A DNA stretch of 64,000 nt from Pipra filicauda. Its lineage: Eukaryota; Chordata; Aves; Passeriformes; Pipridae. This document shows, piece after piece, positions 1-12,338 of this stretch. Below the pieces are notes generated by a model. The model ran no database searches. It saw only the letters and a list, made by a program, of their open reading frames with translations, and was not told the DNA's origin. Made by a program: the position numbers and the translations under genes. Each line of letters opens with the position of its first letter. Within the stretch, counting starts at the first letter, position 1. Where the stretch lies: NCBI RefSeq assembly GCF_003945595.2, contig NW_024104140.1, positions 558,001 through 622,000 on the forward strand, read 5' to 3'.

Positions 1-130
1 GTGCCGGCGGCGGCCGCGAGGGGGAGCGGCGGGAGCGCGCTGTGCCCGCGGGAGCGGGGGGACCGTGGGGTGCCCGCCGACCCTGGCCCCGGGGCTGCGA
101 GGCTTTGTGCCGAGCCGTGTGGGAGGTTTA
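1..130. promoter_or_regulatory. CpG island edge at window start
   Basis: The first 110 bases hold about 17 CpG dinucleotides and runs such as GCGGCGGCC and GGAGCGGGGGG, far above the CpG-poor DNA that follows. This is the downstream edge of a CpG island cut by the window start. Because the next recognised feature on the plus strand is the NRG1 Ig-domain exon, the island may cover an upstream NRG1 promoter or first exon, as type I NRG1 has a GC-rich first exon in mammals. No ATG-started coding exon with a convincing donor is visible here, so whether this is 5' UTR, exon or proximal intron is unknown. Confidence 0.6.
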
Positions 131-381
131 TCAGGGTGTTCTTCAGCCCTTTGGCTCCGTATGGAGCTTCGCTGGTATGAGAAGTCGATGTGAGGGTGCC
201 GGCTTGGAAGACAGCCTCCTGAAAATCAAGTTGGGGTTGTTAAGGCTGTTGTTATGTTGTAGCTCAGTGGATGTGCAGGTAAACCGGTAGACTTAAGTCC
301 TGGAAAACACTCTGCTCTGATGTCATGAGATCAGAGTACGAAACCATCCAGTGCGAGGTCACAGGGATGTTCATGAGCATG

Positions 382-684
382 CTTTTCTTCTCTTTTCCTT
401 CATTCTCTCCCTTCGTCCTTTCCTCCTACACTCCCTCCACCCCTTTCTTCTTCTCTTCCTTTCTGCTTGCTTTCTTTTTCTTCCTCCCTTCTTTCTTCCC
501 TTCCTCTTTTCCAGCCATGTGTCCCACTGTCTGCCTTTTGTGCCTTTTTGTCCTTTTCTTCGTCCATCCTTTTCTTTCTCCCTCCCTTCTTTTCTCCATC
601 CTTCTTTCTGCCCTCTTGTCCCTCCAATCCTTTGCCTTCTTTTTTCCCCTCTCCTCCCTGTCTATCCCATCTACTCTATTTCTG
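382..684 (+). repeat. Polypyrimidine tract (CT-rich, about 300 bp)
   Basis: About 300 bases of nearly uninterrupted C and T on the plus strand, with recurring TTCC, CTTT and CCTCC words and only short purine interruptions (for example around 512-520). The overlapping open frames on both strands are compositional artefacts rich in S, F, L, P or in K, E, G, R. Such polypurine/polypyrimidine tracts can form triplex (H-DNA) structures. Confidence 0.85.
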
Positions 685-1365
685 TTAATGAAGAACAAAA
701 GCAATGGAAGGAAAGTAAGGCAAGATATTTCACAAGGGACTGATAGAGATCTTTAACATAACCTCCTGCCTGGAGTAACTGCTAGTTTTGTATTTGCACG
801 CAGATTACTACTTGTATCTGGTTTTGCATTTCTGGTTGTGTAATTTTCTGTGGGAGCATTAGATTTGGGGGGAAATTGACCGTGTTATGTAGTTTGTTCA
901 CTATGGGCCATTTGACTCCTAGCTCTGACAACCAAGTCCACAGGCTTCACAGGTGAGGGAGGAAGAGGCAGAAGTTAATCCATTTGTGACAGGTCACTTG
1001 GGAGTCTTTCCTCATTCTCTCTGTGCATCTCTCAGGTTTTATGAGCTGATGGTCCTTCCACCTCTGTAAGCAGGGGGAATCCAGGTCAGGCAGTTTGGGC
1101 TTGGCATTCAGACATGGACTCAGGCTGAGCCTTGCTCAGTGTCTTTCTCCAGTGTTAATAGCTTTCGTTTCACCCTTGAGTCAACCACATGCCATGTTCT
1201 ATGGCTAATGGTTAATCCCTTTGAACACAGTTACAGAAGCATGAATGCATACTTGATATGACTAAACAGAGTCCCTAGTAACATCCAGTTGCAGAGGTGA
1301 TAGAGGTTGCTACCACTGCCATTACTGCCAGAAGAGTTAAATTTTAAATCCAGTTTTGGGACATC

Positions 1366-1368
<3 letters not shown>

Positions 1369-1402
<34 letters not shown>
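1369..1402 (+). repeat. (TG)17 microsatellite
   Basis: A perfect run of 17 TG units followed by CAGATGTG. It is a likely length-polymorphic marker and could adopt Z-DNA. Confidence 0.95.
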
Positions 1403-1405
<3 letters not shown>

Positions 1406-1862
1406 ATGTGATGTTTTAGTGGGATCATTGGCTTCCACAGTGACAGACTCTTCAGTTTTTCTTTGGGGAAGCCCACTGCATTTAAACAAGAATAAAAAGG
1501 TGCTGTTCTGTCAATGTATTGCACCTGTATATGAAACAGCACTGAAAACTGCTCTGTGTTGTTGCATTCTGTTTGGAATGGATACCAGCAAATGAAACAG
1601 GCCCTGTTATTTTGTGAATACATTTTTTGCATGTAGTCTTGAATTGCGCCAAATAGATTGATATTGTTTGTATCATCATAGTCCTCGAGCTCTTGCTGAA
1701 ATCAATATCCTTCAAACTGCCCTCTGTGGAACAACCTCGGTCTGACAGCAAGCTCCTATTGCCTATCAGCCTACAGTCTTTGCATGTCCAAGGTCACAAC
1801 AGATCACAGTCTGAACCCAGCACAGAAACCAAAGTCTCCTGACTCTCAGTGTAATCTCTTTC

Positions 1863-1916
1863 TTCAAACTACCATGTCTTCTGACACCATTCAAACTACC
1901 ATGTCTTCTGTGGCCA
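1863..1916 (+). repeat. 27-bp tandem duplication
   Basis: Two adjacent 27-base copies beginning TTCAAACTACCATGTCTTCTG. They are identical over the first 21 bases and differ only in the next few (ACACCA versus TGGCCA). It looks like a recent local duplication with no coding context. Confidence 0.85.
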
Positions 1917-4900
1917 TTCTAGAGATAAGAATAACATGTAGGTATCACAAACCTGTCACTTGCCCCCTTTTTTTTTGTCTTACGGTGTGTAAAAAGATTC
2001 CTTTCCCTTTGTGAAAATGGGTTTCCTGGAGGACAGTGTGCATTCTTGATATGTCTACTGCAGGGGAGATAGAAAGATGGGATGTTTTTTTAGCTAGCAT
2101 GCACATTGCTGTCCCACTGGTACTATGCAGCCACATCTATGGCAGGAGCTGTTTCCACAGGGAGGATATAGCGATGAAGGGCATCAGAGAAGATGTCAAT
2201 TGTGTCACTGTGTCAGGCTTGCATGTTCAGGGAGAGTCACTGGTAGGATTTGAGAGACCTTAAGAGAGAAGGCTGTATTAGAAAAAAATTTCATTCAGGC
2301 TGCTTCCAAGGGCAGCATGTCCCATGGCAAGAACAGAAGAGGAACTTCTCATGTAGAGCTTCCCCATTCCATTGGGAATACTATGACCTGTAAAAACTGA
2401 TGTCCTAGGGCAACTTGTGCTTCCTTCTTGTTTGTGCCCTCTGCTGCACTTCTGCAGTGACCAATACCACCTTTACAACAGTGTCCTGATCATCTCAAGA
2501 GAAGCTGCTGTAGCAGAAGTTACTTAAGCTTTTGAAAAGCAAACCCAAAACATGGGAGCTGCTAGTTGGACCTGTTCTTGGAAAGGGTGGACTGGAAATG
2601 CAGAGGTATAAAGTGCCTCTGTCAAGCTCTAGAGGATGAATGTAACTGCCAGTGCACTTGTGGTGTTAGTTAAAATGTACTGCTTTTAAAAGTGAAGGTA
2701 GTTATGCAGAGGAAGAACTTGCTTGGATGTGTGGAAGATTTCTGTTACGGCATCTGAGACGAGGATTGCCATAATTTTTGAAAGATACGCTATAGTTCAA
2801 AAAGCTGTGGGATGAATGCAGAAATTATTGGGTGAGGGTTTTTTTGTGTTAGAGGCTTCTAGTCTGACCAACCTTCCGAGCAAATTATTGCCAGACTTAA
2901 TGTCATAGATTCCAGGAGTCCTGTCTTCATCTTTTTTATGTTGGTACCCTTTGATTTACATAAGATTTTTAATTAAGCATGTTGTTCACGGCATGTAAGA
3001 AGGTACTGCAAATGTGCAAAAGGCTAAGTGTAAGCGCTGGATGATCAGATGAACTGCAGAAAAAAGAAACTGACTGTCAGTTAGTGTGAAATTGGTGTTG
3101 AACATGGGCTTTCCTGACTGTATGAAGTGCCAGTAAGGTCAGAAATTGGGAAACTATTACAGAGCAACAGCCTGAAAGGAGAGCAGGGAGGATCTTGAAA
3201 TAAGGTCAGAGTGAGGGATTTAAAATAGATAACTGTCCTTTTAACTCAGGACCATTTCGAGGATATTTGGCGTTACTATTCCTTGCTTATTTCTTCCGTC
3301 TGTGAGTGAGGGTGTCTCTCATCCCATTCTGTCCTCACTCTTACAGTGAAGACCACCTGGGTGAGGAGCCTCTTTGTAGGGACCCTCCTACCACAAAATG
3401 AGCATTATTCATCCAAGCTACAAAGTCTCTCTTGAGGCTCTCTTCTGTTCCATAAATGTCAAAACCCACTGGTCTCAGCAGCCAGTGTTCTTGCTTCCAT
3501 CCCCAAAATGCTGTCTGCTCTCGTCCCTTCTCCAGCTCACACCTGACTGAAGCTGATGGCAGTAATGAAGCTACCCCCAGTTTCCAGGCAGGTTCCAGGC
3601 AAGCCAGGTCTTTGGCTGCAGTATGAGTTGTACCTAACAGCAGGATGAAGTCAGAGCTTAGTGTTATGGGGATGCCATCTTTACTGTTCTCCAAAAAAAA
3701 GAGCAAGGGAGGGGATATAATTTCTAAGAGCTCTTCAGAGAGAAGTAGCTTCATACAGGCATTTTGTTTTAACTGTATGGAATTAACTGCACAGCTGCTG
3801 CCAGTGACATCGCTTCCTCCTGAGGGGAGGTGCTGTAGGGAGATTCCCAGGGCACCAGAGGTGGCTGAGGGTGGCTTGTTCTCAGGGTGGATTTTTAAAT
3901 GCTTCTCATCGTTCACTCTAGGCTTCCGTGATTTTACCTCAAGTTGAATTTGAATGCAAGTGCCATCGAAGCTGAAGTAAGCTGCTAGGGCTGTATAGCT
4001 CTCCTTCAGTCCAGGGGCTGTAGTTTAAGGCCTTGGTGTCTGTTTCCCTTTTGACTGCCAACAGGTCAGACCTGTCTGCAGTGATAAGCTGTGCTGAGTG
4101 CTTGCTGCCACAGTGAGCTTGCCTGAAGATCCTCTATGGCACCAGCAAGAGGGAAACAGTAGGACAATGAGATGAAATGGCAGGAGGACATGTAATGGGT
4201 AGGAGGGGTTGGGTCCACTGTTCTGTCTATGAGCTAAGGTCCCCTCTCTACTGCATATGTGATTTTGCTACACGCAGCATCCTGTCTTTGTCTTGCTTGT
4301 GCCTTTTTCACCCCTCAAGTCTGTGACGAAAACTTTTCTTCCTCTGGGCATTTGGCTCAAAATCACCAGCAACTTCTATCCAATCCCTCTCACCCATTAG
4401 AGGCAGTTCTGGGATTACCATGTCTGTGTATCACTCTGTCCTGTTGACAGTTAGGTCCTGAAAAGAAAATGATCTTCCAGCTTACTTACAAGCAAGTTGA
4501 TCTGTAAGGAGCGTATTGAAACTCTGTGAACATCGTCATTGGGAGTATTTGCAGACTTAAACTTGAGCACTTACCTAAGCATTCTAGTAAATGGAACTAG
4601 CTGGGGCTGTGTGCAGAGAGGATACCATGCCTAGGGCTAGGTTTCCCCTTCTCTCACCCTACACAGGTAACCGTGTATTTTAAACTCTAGGCAGGAGTCC
4701 TTTGGCAAGTCCCAAAAGGGCCAAGTAAAAATGAAGTTAATGGCACTGCAAATTATTTAAACTGAGAATAACAAGTGGACTTCTGCCCTGCAAAAACTGT
4801 GTTTGGAATAAATTGATATAATGCACTGTATCATGTCTGCTAGTCTAGAGATGACAGGCAGAAAAAGATAATTAAATATCTAATGTTTGCTGCTGAGGTT

Positions 4901-7546
4901 AATGGCTAACTCAGCTGATGTGTGAAATCAGGTACATGCATGTTTGGAGGTGTTTTGGCATCTTTTTCACCTTACCCTGTTTATATCAGTGAGGTGATAT
5001 CTGTTTCTCATTCTACTCTCAACTACTCAGAGAAGGCAAACTCTTCCCTCCCTCCCTGAGTCATGCTAGAGCAGTATCAGTGCAAACATCTATTCAGACT
5101 TGTGCACGCACATACATTCTGGTCCATCAGAACTGCAGCAAAAGAGGAATTAATTTTAAGTATTCAAGACCTCCTAGAGTTATATTGCATCAGAGAATTT
5201 CTCCACTGAGGAAGTGTCAAGAAAAGAAAAGGCTTCTTTTCGAAGCCATTTTAGACTCATGACTCCATAAAAATGCTGGAGCTCCTGGAGAGACCTCCTT
5301 GGAGAGTGGTCGTGTGAAATATACCAACAGCTGGATGGCACAAATTTGGAAAACACTGCAGGCCTTAAAGAATAGAACTGAAAGCTGCTATGAGAAAGCA
5401 GTGCATTTTCCCAAATAGCCTTTTAATTCTGTATTAATGTTGTAAACGGGAACAAATGCACACTTGATAGTGTGGGGAAACAAGGTCTTCATAGAAAAGC
5501 AGAAACCTCCCCACCATAGTTCAGCAGGAAATTGTGGAAATGTCCAGAATAGTGAATTCACTTTGATTTTTATTTTCTTCTCTTTTAAAACTGTAGTTGT
5601 TAAAGTTAACAACTGCCTTGAAAAATTAAAGAAATATCAAGCAGCCTTGAGATTGCCTTGTTTCATGTTTCTCACTATCAGTTTCATGGCAAAATCCAGT
5701 CCATTTCAGATCAATGCCAAAGACCCCAGGCACAGGTAAAAACTATAAATCACTTCAAAGTTGAGGGATAAGGAACAACTTGAGGTATTTAGAACTGAAG
5801 TTAATTTTGAGGCTGTTTTCATTGACAAAACCATGGTGACTGCTGGCTCTAAACCAGGGAGCAGATAAGATAAAAAGCATGACAGGATTACTCTCCCAGT
5901 GTTTGCACATCCTTCTCCTGACCATCAACAGGGTACATGTGGGTCCAGTAAGAATGCCTGAAGTTTGTAATCGCTGTTCCAGCGTAAAGCCCCATCTCAC
6001 TAGAGCCAGATCCCACGAGGAGCCTGTCAAGGTTCCCATACACTTCCAAGTCCTATCAGAGGAGCAACAGGCAGCTTTTGCATCTGCTTCACACCACAAA
6101 GGTTCCCAAGAATCTCACCTACCTAGTGGTACCTCCTTTCACTGCAGCTTGCTGACCTGTAGGGCACTGCTATGGCCAAGGGCATCACAGCCAATGACTT
6201 CTGGTTACTTTTTTTTTGTATTTCTTTTCCCCGTCACCCATACACAGCTGCAGCTGGAGATGGGGTACTAGGCTAGTCCAGCTTTTTGTCTGATTAGCAT
6301 GGTCATTTTTGTGTGTGCTGAAACATGCTTGAGGACAGACTGAAGAACAGGTTTGAGGGCCTGTTTGACAAGGGAAAATGTTGGGTGTGTGGGATCTTTC
6401 AAGCCAGAGTGGAGGATATGTGCTTGACCAGGAATGAATGTGTCAGCATTTCAGGGCATCCTTCCTTATGCAGCTGCCTATTTCTTATGTTTTCAGTGCT
6501 CTGCTGCTGCCCTGTACCTGCTACATCTCTTTCCCCAGAACCACCATCCGCATTCTAACTCAGCTCTTGCCTGAAGCATGCTGTATATAATGTTTCTAGG
6601 TAGGAATGTGGGGGTGGAAAGACCACATGAGGTCATAAAGTTTTTTTGGAGTTGCAATTTGATCCAAAAAGTGAATTACCAGGTGCTTCTTTAGAGAAGG
6701 ATTGGAGGTTATATTTAAATACCTCATTTAGTAAGGCCTTTTACTCCAGAAGAGAATCAATTCCATTTATTCTCTAAATGTGCTTTTGTTTTACCATAGC
6801 ATAATTCCAGGATGATGTTTAAATTGATCAGTAGATTGAAGTTAACAAATTAAGGAATAAAAAAAATAAGAAGACAACGTTACATATCATTTTTTTCTTA
6901 AGAGGGTTTTGCCAGGCTACTGAGTAATAAAACTTTAAAAAGGCAATGCATTTCAGATATTCATTTTCATAAATTTACCTTTACTTTACAGAGAAGGGAT
7001 AGAATAGGGGTAATGTCCCAGTGCTGTAATCAGCACTTGAACTCTCAGGGCCAGGGTGGATATAGCATCAGTCACTAGGCTTTAATCAAGGAGGGGCGGC
7101 AGAAAAGCTTTGGTAGCACCCTTCAAATATATTTGCTGTTGCTGAAATGGTTGCTACCTCTCAGGGAGGCTACTTGTAACAGAAGGTTCATGAGAGAGGT
7201 GTTACAGTCTCCTAAGCTGTAAGCAGGGCTGCAATTGGTCGTGACTCGTGTGGGAGGCTGCTGGCTCTGCTCCTCGGCAGACAGGGCTGCTGGAAACACA
7301 GGTTGTATTTTCTTTCTGCTGTGTTTCTGAACAGCACCATTTAGTGTTGGTCCCCTACACGCTTGTTCAGGCATTGAGCAGGAATAATCACCTGGAGGCA
7401 AAAATGGCACTGCTTGTGCATGCACAGAAAGCAACAGTCTATGGTCAGTGGTCTGCTTATGCAGGGACACCTGGAAAACTCATCCAAGTGAGCTTTTAAA
7501 GTGCGTACATTAAGCCATTGGATCACCATTTGCCCTTTTTTTGGCC

Positions 7547-7574
7547 TTTTTTTTTTTTTTGTTATTATTTTTTA
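7547..7574 (+). repeat. T-rich tract
   Basis: A run of 14 T followed by GTTATTATTTTTTAA, preceded by a shorter T run at 7535-7542. Low-complexity intronic sequence. Confidence 0.8.
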
Positions 7575-7930
7575 ACCTAGCTCTAGACCAGACAGAACTA
7601 AGATCACTATTTCTTAAGATGTGTCCTCACCATAGCGTAACTGAAGCACTTTAGATTCACGCTCTGTGTTAGTTCAGCTGAAGTTTTGCAGTCTGTTCTT
7701 GTGTTAACAGCCCTAAAATGCCTTCCCTGTGCTAGGGAATGAGCCTGGGCTAAGACTCTAGCCCCAGCCAGGGGAAGTATGAGACCCAGCCTGCAGTGCT
7801 GCTGTGGTTGCACATGAGCTGTTACATAAAGGCAGGGAGAAGTCACCTTGGGACCGTGTTGAAGGGGAGGTGAGAACCGGTGGAAAAGCTGGGCAGGGAC
7901 AGAACTGGGATTTGTGGGGCTGAACATCAA

Positions 7931-8194
7931 GCAGTGGAAAACGAGTAAATGGAGAGAGGTCCTTGGTGGAGAGCAAAAAAAGGAGGGAGGAGGGTGAGAG
8001 CAGAGAGCCTGAGAAGCAAGACCTGTTTGGGAGATAAGGCTGCAGGAGGGGTAGGGGAGAGAAACAGGATCGCTTTTGGCTTAGTGGGAGACTGGGGATT
8101 GGGAAAGGTGGAAACAGAGGCATGGCAGACCTGCAGCAAGGGTGGGATGAGTAGAACAGAGAAGAAGGTGGCTTTGGGGGGGGAAGGAAAAAGA
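7931..8194 (+). repeat. Purine-rich (AG) low-complexity block
   Basis: About 260 bases strongly enriched in A and G on the plus strand, with words such as GGAGGGAGGAGGG, GGAGGGGTAGGGGAG and GGGGGGGGAAGG. The complementary pyrimidine strand produces spurious P/S/L-rich open frames. It lies a few hundred bases upstream of the CpG-enriched patch near 8.8 kb, so the two could belong to one open-chromatin region, but that is inference. Confidence 0.65.
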
Positions 8195-8339
8195 CTGTCA
8201 GTACAGATGGTGTTGGGCAGCCCTACTTCCTCCGGACTTCTCAGCAAAGTGGCTTCACTGGCCATCCTCATCGTCTTTTCTTCGCCTCTTCAGCCACGCT
8301 GTTTCCACGCAGTGACCATAGCAACCCAAGTTTCTGACT

Positions 8340-9000
8340 GGCTGTTCTAGGATGGTAGCTGTAACGATAGCGGTAGGGAGGGGAGGGGAAGGCAAGCAGC
8401 TGCGGAGCAGGGGAAGTTGCCTGAGTAGAGTAATCGTGTTTGGCAGGTCAAGGGTGAACCGTAGCCCGCGGGAGTTGTACAATGCCCAAGGCTAGCAAAG
8501 CGGTGTTATAATAAACCCCAGATGTTTCCGCTATTTACAATGTATACGTTATGTTTAAACCTGAAAATGCATCCTAGGATCTGGTGGGTAGGGAAACAGT
8601 TATTAGCTGCTTGGAAATGACTTGCTGGTAATGTATCTGTTCCCCCTTGATATTAGCTGTTGCCTGTTTAAAACATAAATCTCCTAAGCAGAGACCCTCA
8701 CGAGCAGCTTCTTTGCCAAACCAGTGGTTCCATTCAGCGTCACGAGAAACAGCACCATCCCCCCCCCTCCCTCCCCGACAGGTTTTTGGGAGGCTGCACC
8801 CTGGGCAGGGCAGCCCGGGGAGCCGCGGTCACGGCTGTGGTGTGGGAGAGGCAGCGCGGTCGGGCCGGGGAGCTCAGCCAGCCGCAGGTGCGCAGAGAGC
8901 GCCGGTTTAATTTCCCCAGACTAATTATTTTAGAGCTGGGAGCCAGAACCTTTGCGGTTCTGTCATGTTCTGCCGCAGCAGAACTTCGAACGAGCGTTTA
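8340..9000 (+). promoter_or_regulatory. Internal CpG-rich, promoter-like region
   Basis: Inside otherwise CpG-poor intron DNA, 8811-8910 holds about 12 CpGs with GC-box-like words (CCCGGGG, CCGCGG, GGGCCGGGG). A milder CpG enrichment with GGGAGGGGAGGGG lies at 8370-8470. NRG1 is known in mammals to use several alternative promoters and first exons, so an alternative first exon here is plausible. A GCAG/GTGCGC donor-like site at 8887/8888 exists, but no ATG-started frame leads into it. No TATA box is convincing. Transcription start and strand are not shown by the sequence. Confidence 0.4.
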
Positions 9001-9005
9001 AGGAA

Positions 9006-9025
9006 GGGGTGGGTGGGGGTGGGGG
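9006..9025 (+). other. G-quadruplex motif
   Basis: Four G-runs of 4, 3, 5 and 5 separated by single T loops. One-base loops are the arrangement expected for a very stable parallel G-quadruplex. It sits just downstream of the CpG-rich patch, a common position for promoter-associated quadruplexes. Confidence 0.75.
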
Positions 9026-10932
9026 TTTAGTTGATCGAGCTTTTGTGTCAGACCGGTGACTTGTCTGCAAGAGTAAACTGGTCGGCTAAACTGTGAATTT
9101 ACAGCCAAATGGTTGCTTTGCACAGACCCTCCGGGTGATCAGTCCTACAGATGGTCCAGGCAAGGCACTCAAAAATATTAACATTTAAAGCGAATGAGTT
9201 CCACTGTGGGAAGGCCTGGAGCGAAGGCTCCTGTTCAGAGATGAACCATTCTGAGCGAATTACACCAAAGACCCCCAAATTTGGAAGGGACATGTTCGCT
9301 TCAATGTTTTGTTGGATTTAACTACCCAAGAAAAATGCACACCTGCAGAGAATCCTCATTAATTGCTCACGCTAGTCCCCTGCCTGCCTGTGCTTCCCTG
9401 TGTGTCAGTCTGTGCTGTGCCACACTCACATGTCATGGGGGTACTTGAGGTGCAAAGGGACTTGTCTAGACCCTTCACCATGGGGTGTACAGGCTAGCCC
9501 TTTCTGTCAGGAGTGGAAGAGGAGTGCTTTAAGATGGGTTGTGCAGAAATGTTGCTGAAGGTCAAGGAAAATGGCCAAAAGTCGAGTCCTCACCCAGATG
9601 CACCAGTTTACCTCTGGTGAGAACCCTGTTGCCTAGGATGCCTTGCACATGTGGGAGAGTAGAGTAGTCGCATTACACAGCACTTGTCATGTCTTGATAT
9701 GGGGTTTGAGTGTGGATAGAAATGAATCTTGAGGCTTGGGAAGAAAGCTATGCTGATTGCGAGTTTTGCCCAGTTTTTCTCCTTTTATTTGCTGTTCCTA
9801 CTCCAAACACTCCCTGTGCAGCTATCCCATCACGTGTCTACCGCGACTTCTATTAAGGGTGATGTCTTTTCTTCCTGAGCTTTGCTGTCCTCCCACATCC
9901 CATGTGCCTGCCTTAGATCAATTTTCTTGAATTTTAACCCCGATGGACAACTCCCTGCCTAGCCATCCAGTTTTACAGTATTTCACATCACACCTCATAA
10001 GAAGGGATCCAGTACAAGAGTTCTGCTAAACTGCCCGTGAGATGTGAATAACTCTCTGTACCTCTCTCTGATTCACTTGGACTCATTATTGTGGGTGAAG
10101 CACTATTTGTGTTAGTGGTTTCTAATGTGACACTCCGGTTTAAAATGCAGTAAGCCACGCCAGCCTGTATGAATTCAGTGCCTGGGATGACTGAGTGCAA
10201 AATAACCAAAGCTCTGTAAATTCACATCCCATCCTATGAACTAGCTTCCCCACATGGAAGGTTAAATGTGTAGAAATGTTGTTTTCCTGAGATCTTTCTT
10301 GAATGCTGTACTCATCTGCTTTGCTGATCGAGAAAAGGAGGTTTTGTAATGTTTTTAATTTAATTCAATGTGATGATTAAGTTTTTTCGTAATGATGTTG
10401 CTGAATAAGAGTTAAAACAGGAAAAAAACATATTTTTCTTCCCAATCTATGCTTGAAACTGAGGTGCCCTCCTTTTTTGAGGACATCATGACCATAGTCA
10501 AATGTCACTCATAAAGTCACTCTTAGTACTTATTTGTTTAGTGAATCTGTTGATTGCGAATTCAAAACACATTTTAATAACATTTCTGCTTTTCTCCTAT
10601 ATGTCTAGCATATTCAGCTAGTGCAAGTCCTTGTATTTTTCTGTATTTTGATCTTTATCTATTCCTGTGGAGAATAATCACTGAGATAACTAGTATGTCA
10701 GATAATACATTATTTTCCAGCGTAAAATCAAAAATGTAAGAATTTATGGGGTGTTTATGCATATATTCAGTGAAGCAACTGTCTAAACAAATGGAGGGTG
10801 GAGACAGCATATCCTCAGAGCTTGGAAAACTAAGATATCAAGTTGAGAATAAGAGCTATGTTTAATTACAAGCGAGAGTTAGCAAATAAGAGTTACAAAT
10901 AAGAGTTAACGACCAGTGAGAATCTTAGTCTC

Positions 10933-10945
10933 TTTTTTTTTTTTT
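10933..10945 (+). repeat. T13 homopolymer
   Basis: Thirteen consecutive T followed by CTTTTTCTGG. Simple intronic repeat. Confidence 0.85.
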
Positions 10946-11150
10946 CTTTTTCTGGAGAAAGAATGGGTTGTAGAAAGGAAAAGGCTGGTTAAAACATCCT
11001 GTTTAAGTCAGTTCTCCCTCTAATTACTTAAACTGTGTTTAAGACTGGGGAAACAAACCATGGCAATTAACAGCTGTCAGACCTCTTAGTACTATCAAAA
11101 TAATGCCATCTCACAAGGACTGATAAATACCAAGAAATTAAAAATTTCAC

Positions 11151-11183
11151 TTTTTTTTTTTTGTTTGTTTGTTTGTTTTTTTT
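11151..11183 (+). repeat. T12 plus (GTTT)n simple repeat
   Basis: Twelve T followed by four GTTT units and a further T run. It is the complement of an (AAAC)n-A tail, so it could be the tail of an old minus-strand retro-insertion, but no body is recognisable. Confidence 0.8.
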
Positions 11184-12321
11184 AACTACTCAGGAAGATT
11201 AGATGAAGATATGGCAAGAAAGAGGGCACCTGGCCCTGGAGCTATTTGCCTTTCTTGGTATGGAATCTTGGATTTCCGTGATTATATGCTGGGTTTGATG
11301 TGTATTCAGTCAACCCTAGACAGGTCTGTGAAGGTTACAGATGGAGGTCCCATGCACTGCCAGCAGAGACAATCCTTTTGTTGGTGTTTTGCTGGATTTA
11401 GAGCATCCCCTACGCACACCCAACTCGATGTCAGAGCTCTTGGTGAGAATCTCTGAACACAGAGTGTGTGCTCACTTCCTCCAACACAAATACTTTATTG
11501 TTCTGGAGGCTCCAAGAAAACACTGTTTTGATACTGCTTTTCCTTAATCCTTGATCTGTTCATGTACTACTGGAAATTCATGAAGCTCATGGGATAGAGA
11601 GTATGCAAAAAGATCAGCCCTGGATATAACGTCTTGTAAAGTTCAAAGCACACCTTAAATCCTTTCAAGATGCAATTATTAAAATGGAAAAATACAGTAG
11701 ACATTCAGTATAATTATACTGTTGCTTTTTATGATTGTTTTTCAACCATGTTGTATTTTACAACATCTCCCAGTAGCCAGAGAGCGATTCAGAAGGAGTT
11801 AATACTCTGAAAGCAGAATGCTTATCATCCACGGAACATTTTGCTGTATTGATTGTTTGGATTTCTGTTAGCAATAATGGTGTCCTGCTTGGTTGCTTCC
11901 GACATAAAATTCCCTTTGCAGCCAGAAGGGGGACTCAGGATATTAAATTTCAGCAGATGCAGTGAACTCATCCATTATGTTCCTTCTTCCGACATTCCTT
12001 TCTGATACTATTGTGATTCTTTCTTGGCTTCCTCCCTCAATCTTTCATGGATTTCATTGTAATAGCTTTTGTTATTATGTACTTTGCAATGTAGGACAAA
12101 TTTTGTGGAAGGAAATACTGGAATGCTTGTACTCGTGTACTGTACCAAGTTCCAGTCCATCAGAAAGCAGTTTGGTGTGTCTTTTCTTTGTCTGTTTATC
12201 ATGGGGGTTTTCAGCCCATGTACTGCTGCATCTCCCTGGAGGTGTATCTTCTCTCCAGTGTGTAGGTAGGATCCCAGACTGTAATTAATAAGGGAATATT
12301 TTGGCGGTTGTGACACTCAAA

Positions 12322-12338
12322 CACAACACAGTGTTGTG
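12322..12338. other. Near-perfect palindrome (8-bp arms, 1-nt spacer)
   Basis: CACAACAC, one A, then GTGTTGTG, an inverted repeat around a single base. It could be a binding site for a dimeric factor or chance; there is no flanking gene evidence. Confidence 0.7.

Noticed and set aside
325..756. 143- and 130-codon S/F/L/P-rich open frames
   Set aside because: They run through the polypyrimidine tract and are compositional, with no domain.
8647..8910. Open frame ending in phase 1 at a GCAG/GTGCGC donor-like site, as exon joining to NRG1 would need
   Set aside because: The frame begins with TTG and has no ATG. A phase match has a one-in-three chance, so it is kept only as support for a promoter-like region.
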